This document shows, in pieces, positions 59,424 through 64,000 of a DNA stretch of 64,000 nt (position 1 is its first letter; every line of letters starts with the position of its first letter). The notes under the pieces were generated by a model, which was not told where the DNA came from, ran no database searches, and saw only the letters and a list, made by a program, of their open reading frames with translations. The stretch covers positions 124,001 through 188,000 of the forward strand of contig NZ_FOVR01000002.1 in assembly GCF_900115225.1 (NCBI RefSeq). Reading direction: 5' to 3'. This stretch comes from Cohaesibacter marisflavi. Lineage in GTDB: Bacteria; Pseudomonadota; Alphaproteobacteria; Rhizobiales; Cohaesibacteraceae. Both the position numbers and the translations under genes were made by a program.

Positions 59424-60860
59424 TTAACCCGCAATCTGTAGAAGTTGATCCAACATTTCATCGATCGTGCTGATCAATTTCGCGGTCGCGGAATAGCTAC
59501 GCTCAATTTCCAGCATGCTTTGCATTTCTTCATCAATATTGACGCCGGTCGCGTTGGAGAAGGATTCCGTCACCCGGTTAAGCGTGATGGACTGGTTTTC
59601 GGAAACGGTGTTGGCACTTTGACGCGACGATTCCAGCCAGCTGACAGAAGAGGATGCAAAATCCTTAAGCGTGCCGGTCGTATCAACGCCCGTATCGCCG
59701 TTGAACACCATGGAGGTGTCAAGGTTGCTCAGCAGCTGCTGAATGCGATCCCCATAGCTGGCATGGTCAGACGGGTTATAGTCCGTGGTGATGCCATCCC
59801 GGATCAAGTCCAGATGGTCTGAATCAAGGGCGCCGTTGACCTGGATATCGGAGGCCAATCCCTGAACCAACGTGCCTGCAGCCGGGACCGATGGTGTCCC
59901 TGTATGGGTAAAGATGCCTGCCGTGCCGCTTTCCTGAAAGGCGGAGATCAGCCCGTGAGCAATTTCATCAAGCTGGTTCTGATAGGTCACGGCCGCTTCA
60001 TCGCGCACGGCGACAAGGCCTGCGATGCGGCCGTTGCTGATTTCCATTCTGGCATCAGGGCCTGCCACGGGAACCCCGTCAACGCGCACCGAATTGCCAA
60101 CGGTTGAGGCCGAGAAAGTGTCTGTCTGTTCAAAAGTGACGCTGCGCGCAGTGGTTTCAAACATCATCACACCACTTTCGGTGGTGATGACCAGATCGTT
60201 ATTTTCGCGCGTCTGAGTCTTGATGCCAATCTGGGCGGACAGTTCTAGCACCGCCTGATCGCGAGCATCCAGGGCGTCGGTCACATCCGACCCAAGCTCG
60301 GTGCCGCGCACGATTTCCTTGTTGAGAGTTTCGATGCGTGCCAGCTGGTCGTTGATGATCGCCACGGATTGGGCGATCTTTTCATCCGCGTTTTCCCGCT
60401 CGGCCTGCACGGTAGCCGAAGCGTTATTCAGCGTCGATGCCATATTCTGGGCAGCAGAAAGCACCTGCCCAGCAAGGACTGAATCAGAAGGCATTGCCCC
60501 ATAGGCCTGCAATGCCGTTTCCAACTCACCCAGAACAGCGGCTGGAGAAATACTCTGGTTGGTGTCGCCCAGCGTGTTGGCCAAGTGGGTTAACCCGTCC
60601 AGATAGGCATCACTTTTCTCACCGATCGAGGTGGAGGAAATGAGACTACGGAACAGCGCCTGATCGGTCGCTCTGGAAATGGCACTGATATAGACGCCAC
60701 CGCCCGAACCGTCGCTTGCTTGCAGCGTTGAGACCAATGCTGTCTTGCGCGTATAGCCTTCCTGACTGGCGTTGGTAATATTGCGCGAAAGGACTGCGGT
60801 TTCTTTTTGTCGCGTGCTCAGGGCAGATTGTGCGACTTGCAGAGCAACTGATAGACTCAT
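59424..60860 (-). CDS. flgK: Flagellar hook-associated protein FlgK
   Basis: 478 residues, shorter than the 547 of enteric FlgK but normal for Rhizobiales. SLSVALQVAQSALSTRQKETAVLSRNITNASQEGYTRK opens with the rod/hook motif, and VNIDEEMQSMLEIERSYSATAKLISTIDEMLDQLLQI closes it, the typical FlgK ends. AAGG lies 8 nt before the ATG, inside the T-tract region of the flgE terminator, so hairpin formation and ribosome access may interact. It precedes flgL by 3 bp. Confidence 0.95.
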   Translation of the reverse strand: MSLSVALQVAQSALSTRQKETAVLSRNITNASQEGYTRKTALVSTLQASDGSGGGVYISAISRATDQALFRSLISSTSIGEKSDAYLDGLTHLANTLGDTNQSISPAAVLGELETALQAYGAMPSDSVLAGQVLSAAQNMASTLNNASATVQAERENADEKIAQSVAIINDQLARIETLNKEIVRGTELGSDVTDALDARDQAVLELSAQIGIKTQTRENNDLVITTESGVMMFETTARSVTFEQTDTFSASTVGNSVRVDGVPVAGPDARMEISNGRIAGLVAVRDEAAVTYQNQLDEIAHGLISAFQESGTAGIFTHTGTPSVPAAGTLVQGLASDIQVNGALDSDHLDLIRDGITTDYNPSDHASYGDRIQQLLSNLDTSMVFNGDTGVDTTGTLKDFASSSVSWLESSRQSANTVSENQSITLNRVTESFSNATGVNIDEEMQSMLEIERSYSATAKLISTIDEMLDQLLQIAG

Positions 60861-60874
60861 GACACTTACCTTAA

Positions 60875-60934
60875 AAAATGCACGAGACTACACCCGAAGG
60901 GAGGAACTCCATGGGGGACGTGTGTAGTCTCGTG
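60875..60934 (-). terminator. Terminator/attenuator between flgE and flgK
   Basis: A perfect 13-bp inverted repeat, CACGAGACTACAC (60881-60893) with 60922-60934, loop of 28, then on minus a T6 run starting 1 base later. The T-run adjoins the flgK ribosome site. Expected effect: more hook protein than junction protein. Confidence 0.82.
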
Positions 60935-60943
60935 AAGCCGGAC

Positions 60944-62248
60944 TTAGCGAGCGAGGTTCACAACCTCACTGAGCAGATCTGACCCGGTTTGGAATACCTT
61001 GGAATCAGCGGAGAATGACCTCTGGGCAACAATCAGGTTGGTCAGTTCTTCGGCCAGATCCACGTTGGAGCCTTCGATGGCGCTGGAAATCAGGGTGCCC
61101 ATGCCATTGTCTCCGGGGAAGCCGACCTGCACGTCGCCACTTTCGTTGGTGGTGGTAAAGACCTCGCCGCCCATGGGGGCAAGATTGTCTTCACTGGCCA
61201 CATCCGCGATCGGAATGCGATAGGCCGGTTGGCGTGAGCCATCCTCGTAAACCATGTAGAGCGTGCCATCAGGGTTGATTTCAACGCTCTCGACATTCTG
61301 CGGCGCGTTGCCGTTCACTGTGGGATCATCGACACCAAAATCGGCAGCCAATTGTGTCATGCCAGCAATGGAAATGGTGGCATCTTCAGTGGCGGGTTGA
61401 TGGTCTGGGATATGGAAGCTGAATTCGGTTGGCGAGGTGGCCGCAAAGGTGCCATCTGCGTTGAAATTCAGTGTCGTGGTCGACATGGGGTTGGCGTAGG
61501 TATTGCCGTGTGCGGTCGTGACCGATGCGGTATAGGGGAAGCCACCATCGGTGGAATCTGCGTTGTTGAAGACAGCCACTTCCCAGGTGTCAGTACCAGT
61601 CTTGGTAAAATAGACATCCATCTGGACTTCGTTGCCTACATCGTCATAGGAAACCAGAGATGTTTTGGCGGTATAATTGATGTTGGAAATGGTGCCATCG
61701 TTGGCGGATGGAAGCGGCGCGGCCTCAATGGCAGCATTCGAGGGCAGGTTGCCGCTCATCGACCCTTCCGTAGTGGCGTTGGCCTCCAACTGGGACTGGT
61801 TGATATTCACCTTTTCAAGACCGGTAAGCGCGTTGGCAACAACCGAAGGCGAACCATTGGTGAGGTCGAAGCCCTGCAGATAATATCCTGCCGTGTTGAC
61901 CAGATTGCCATCTGAGTCAGGTACGAAGTGCCCTGCCCGGGTAAGGAATGGTGTGCCATCAGAATCAGACACCACGAAGAAGCCACTGCCATCAATCGCC
62001 AGGTCGGTTACGCTGGTGGTATAATCGATGTTGCCGGCTGTGGAGATGTCGTAAGAGGTGAGAGCTTCCACGCCACCTGAATTATAGGAGGTGGTGTTCT
62101 GGGTGGTCACAACGGACTTGAATTCGGTTTCGGCCTTCTTGTAGCCGGTCGTGTTCGCATTGATGATATTATCAGATACAGTGCCAAGCTTGCTCGACTG
62201 GGAGTTCATGCCTGAAACACTAGAACGCATTACGCCGTAAAGGCCCAT
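60944..62248 (-). CDS. flgE: Flagellar hook protein FlgE
   Basis: 434 residues from the ATG at 62248 (MGLYGVMRSSVSGMNSQSS), with GGAG 8 nt upstream; a 12-residue longer frame is possible. GTVSDNIINANTTGYKKAETEFKSVV is the hook motif, and GSNVDLAEELTNLIVAQRSFSADSKVFQTGSDLLSEVVNL the conserved C-terminus. VNINQSQLEANATTEGSMSGNLPSNAAIE near 150-180 lies in the FlgE D2 region. It is the first structural gene after the lytic transglycosylase and is closed by a long-stem terminator before flgK. Confidence 0.95.
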   Translation of the reverse strand: MGLYGVMRSSVSGMNSQSSKLGTVSDNIINANTTGYKKAETEFKSVVTTQNTTSYNSGGVEALTSYDISTAGNIDYTTSVTDLAIDGSGFFVVSDSDGTPFLTRAGHFVPDSDGNLVNTAGYYLQGFDLTNGSPSVVANALTGLEKVNINQSQLEANATTEGSMSGNLPSNAAIEAAPLPSANDGTISNINYTAKTSLVSYDDVGNEVQMDVYFTKTGTDTWEVAVFNNADSTDGGFPYTASVTTAHGNTYANPMSTTTLNFNADGTFAATSPTEFSFHIPDHQPATEDATISIAGMTQLAADFGVDDPTVNGNAPQNVESVEINPDGTLYMVYEDGSRQPAYRIPIADVASEDNLAPMGGEVFTTTNESGDVQVGFPGDNGMGTLISSAIEGSNVDLAEELTNLIVAQRSFSADSKVFQTGSDLLSEVVNLAR

Positions 62249-62495
62249 GGTGCTCTCCTGTTTAAAGTAACCGCTATCTCGCATCCGGAGCAGTGGCGCA
62301 GGTTGCCCTGATAGGGACTATGAGGTTTCTATGCTGAGAGGATAGGGCAGAAGGCTTGCGCGAAACTGGCCTCCAATCTGTTGTAAATATTTGAATTAAT
62401 TAAATTTTTATATTCAATCGAAGTGTTTCTGTGCGCTTTGGACAGAATGGGGCAAAACGGGGAGGGGGGCGGCTGAATTTTTGTCCACTCCATAT
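62249..62495. promoter_or_regulatory. flgE promoter region
   Basis: About 250 bp without a gene between the transglycosylase terminator and flgE, including an AT-rich stretch (62370-62420). It should hold the flgE promoter on minus. I could not identify a defined sigma-factor motif. Confidence 0.4.
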
Positions 62496-62529
62496 AAAAA
62501 CACCTGCCAATTTGTGAAGTTGGCAGGTG
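62496..62529 (-). terminator. Intrinsic terminator of the lytic transglycosylase gene
   Basis: CACCTGCCAA/TTGGCAGGTG, 10 bp perfect, loop of 9, followed on minus by TTTTTAT. Confidence 0.92.
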
Positions 62530-62572
62530 CAAAAGCTCGAAAAATATGATGGGCGGGAGAGAGTAGGTGGGC

Positions 62573-63169
62573 CTACCGGTCGCAAAAGGCACGGGATTTA
62601 GCCGTCCACTGGCCAAACTTGCTGGCCACAAGATTGCGGATAACAGCACAGACATAGCGCTTTTGAGCGGGATTGTTGTCAGGACCTGCATGATAACGCG
62701 CCACTGCCATCGTCCAGCTTCCCTGGCGGGCACGCAACTGCCTTAGAAATTTTGCCGCATAGCGTACATTGGCGTGGGGATCGATCATTTCATCCAGGGA
62801 TGCAAACTGGTCAGAATGATAATGGTGATTGATCTGCATGCAACCGATATCGATCAGCTTCTTGCCATTCTTCCTGGCCTCGCGCACAGCGTCGAGCGCG
62901 GCGTTTTTGGAAGATGTCATCACCGTCTTTCCCTCGATATTGAGGGCGAAGGGGTGCAGCTTCAGGCCGCGCCCCGTTTCTGTCAGTCCAACCGCATAGA
63001 GAATGCCAAGTGGCACCCCTTCGCTGGCGGCTGCGGCGCGCATTTCCCGCTCGCATACCGCATCAACGGTCGCTGTTTCAGCCCGTGCTGTTGCCGCAAA
63101 AGCAGAGCCGGCCACACTGGCGCTAAAGAGTAAGCCCGCGATAAGGCTGACTTTCGCTTGTCGCTTCAT
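62573..63169 (-). CDS. Exported lytic transglycosylase of the flagellar cluster
   Basis: A 198-residue SLT-domain protein from the ATG at 63169 (GGAG 7 nt before), with a signal peptide ending SAFA. The catalytic glutamate is probably E64 in VGLTETGRG. IGCMQINHHYHSDQF (near 106-120) and YAAKFLRQLRARQGSWTMAVARYHAGPDN follow, as in the SLT/lysozyme fold. In Rhizobiales such an enzyme, encoded after fliK, opens the murein for the rod. It overlaps the 3' end of fliK by 47 bp in another frame, and a strong terminator follows. Confidence 0.9.
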   Translation of the reverse strand: MKRQAKVSLIAGLLFSASVAGSAFAATARAETATVDAVCEREMRAAAASEGVPLGILYAVGLTETGRGLKLHPFALNIEGKTVMTSSKNAALDAVREARKNGKKLIDIGCMQINHHYHSDQFASLDEMIDPHANVRYAAKFLRQLRARQGSWTMAVARYHAGPDNNPAQKRYVCAVIRNLVASKFGQWTAKSRAFCDR

Positions 63170-64000
63170 GATGCACTCCGTCGGAATTATCATCAAAGGA
63201 CTCCATCGAGAACAGGCCGCCTTCGTCTCTTGCGCCCGATTGCTGTTTTTGCCCGCCTTGATCGCCCGAGCCGTTGTTGGCGCCGGAGGAGCCGGACCGG
63301 TCCTGACCATTCTGCTGGTTCAGACTGTCACTGGAAGAGGGAGGCAGTATCTGTGAAGGGCCCTTTTCATCCATCGCGACAACCGTAATGCGGTCAGCCT
63401 GATAGCCAGCCTTTTGCAGCAATTTATTCAACTCATGCTGGTTGGTCTCAAGCATCTTCGCCGTTTCGGCCTTGGATGCTTCGATGCGCACTTCGATATT
63501 GTTGTCATTCAGGCGCACGGAAAGACGCACCTTGCCCAAATCGGCGGGATGCAGCTGGATATCAAGAACGCGCAATACATCGCCACTGCGATGCAGCTTC
63601 AATCCACTTGAGAATTGCGCATCAAGAGCGCTGTCGGAATTGGCCGAGCCCTGCCCATTGAGGCTGCCGCTCAAGGCGTCGCCAATCTGGCGGAGAACGG
63701 AATTGGCCGTGGTAAGACCCGTCTGAGGCGAAACCACTCCATTCGTCTCCAACATATCCATCGGCGCAAAATGGGTTTCCTGTTTGAGCACACTGAAGCC
63801 GTCGCGCTGGGCCTTCTGGGTAGGCGTCAACATGGCATCCCTGACAATCGGCATGACCGTATCAAAAGCCGATGTCGCGCGGGTATCCAGAGAATAGGCT
63901 TTAAGGTTGGTCGGATCGACCGGGTTTGACTGCGCGCTCTTTGCCAACTGCTCCATAGAGCCAAGGGATACCTTCTCCTGTGTCTGGGAAAGACCTTGGA
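63123..64000 (-). CDS. fliK: Flagellar hook-length control protein FliK, C-terminal part (5' end outside window)
   Basis: The reading frame is open to the window edge with no stop, so the gene starts beyond 64000. The ATG at 63956 is internal: upstream in-frame codons read LSQTQEKVSLGS. The conserved Flg_hook core is present as LDIQLHPADLGKVRLSVRL, then LETNQHELNKLLQKAGYQADRI, the block that contacts FlhB. An unstructured Ser/Gly/Gln-rich tail (SGSSGANNGSGDQGGQ) follows. It controls hook length with FlgD and FlgE, whose genes lie downstream on the same strand. The last 47 bp overlap the transglycosylase start. Confidence 0.9.
   Translation of the reverse strand, partial: QGLSQTQEKVSLGSMEQLAKSAQSNPVDPTNLKAYSLDTRATSAFDTVMPIVRDAMLTPTQKAQRDGFSVLKQETHFAPMDMLETNGVVSPQTGLTTANSVLRQIGDALSGSLNGQGSANSDSALDAQFSSGLKLHRSGDVLRVLDIQLHPADLGKVRLSVRLNDNNIEVRIEASKAETAKMLETNQHELNKLLQKAGYQADRITVVAMDEKGPSQILPPSSSDSLNQQNGQDRSGSSGANNGSGDQGGQKQQSGARDEGGLFSMESFDDNSDGVHHEATSESQPYRGLTL

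Noticed and set aside
1-64000. tRNA, rRNA, riboswitch, prophage or IS element.
   Set aside because: None was recognised by eye. I could not run a covariance-model search, which would be decisive for tRNAs and riboswitches.

Overview
The window looks like a chromosomal segment of an alphaproteobacterium of the order Hyphomicrobiales (Rhizobiales). Support comes from the lineage-typical flagellar genes (MotE, FlaF, FlbT, a Rem/FtcR-type regulator, a short FlgD), a Rhizobiales-type porin, a divergent acdS/acdR pair, and mntH/mntR plus RirA-like iron motifs. The genus cannot be fixed by eye; a marine, Cohaesibacter-like organism is a guess. I see no phage, IS element, CRISPR array, rRNA or tRNA.

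Layout. (1) 1-2.8 kb: the end of a PlsC-like acyltransferase, a secreted DUF1176-like protein, then eda. (2) 2.2-16.3 kb: a glucuronide/hexuronate utilisation locus. A TRAP transporter (DctQM on minus, DctP on plus) imports the substrate. A GH2 beta-glucuronidase and a GH31 glycosidase release sugar and uronate. UxaC, UxuB, UxuA and Eda convert glucuronate through fructuronate, mannonate and KDG/KDPG to pyruvate and glyceraldehyde 3-phosphate. A UxuR/ExuR-type GntR repressor sits in the locus, and copies of a TTGGT-N2-ACCAA operator lie in the divergent TRAP promoter region. No KDG kinase is present in the window. (3) 16.6-22.3 kb: an oligopeptide ABC transporter oppA-B-C-DF with fused ATPases. 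(4) 22.3-28.8 kb: a gene-free AT-rich stretch with a repeated 14-bp element abutting a TetR gene, a major porin, a small NifX-like protein, a DUF2161 nuclease-like protein, and ACC deaminase with its Lrp-type regulator.

(5) 28.8-35.0 kb: Nramp manganese transporter and MntR with two palindromic boxes between them, a HAD phosphatase, a LacI regulator, a PLP threonine/serine dehydratase, a small membrane protein and a VIT1/CCC1-family transporter. (6) 35.1-40.3 kb: an operon of two imelysins, a di-heme DUF1111 protein and a Tat-like DUF1513 protein, divergent from the VIT1 gene, with an iron-responsive-looking motif between them. This is the best candidate for an incompletely described system. 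(7) 40.3-46.8 kb: cydABX-DC, cytochrome bd oxidase with its assembly exporter; cydX (35 codons) is easily missed. A DUF2946 protein follows.

(8) 47.7-64.0 kb: flagellar genes in two converging blocks. Plus strand: motE-flgH-fliL-fliP, flgB-flgC-fliE-flgG-flgA-flgI, then the regulator ftcR/rem. Minus strand: fliK, a lytic transglycosylase, flgE, flgK, flgL, flaF, flbT, flgD, fliQ. Between the blocks lies a 1.1-kb stretch without a credible gene. It contains nine copies of a 14-bp minisatellite whose minus strand has G-quadruplex-forming spacing. Most operons end in clear intrinsic terminators, which are listed individually.
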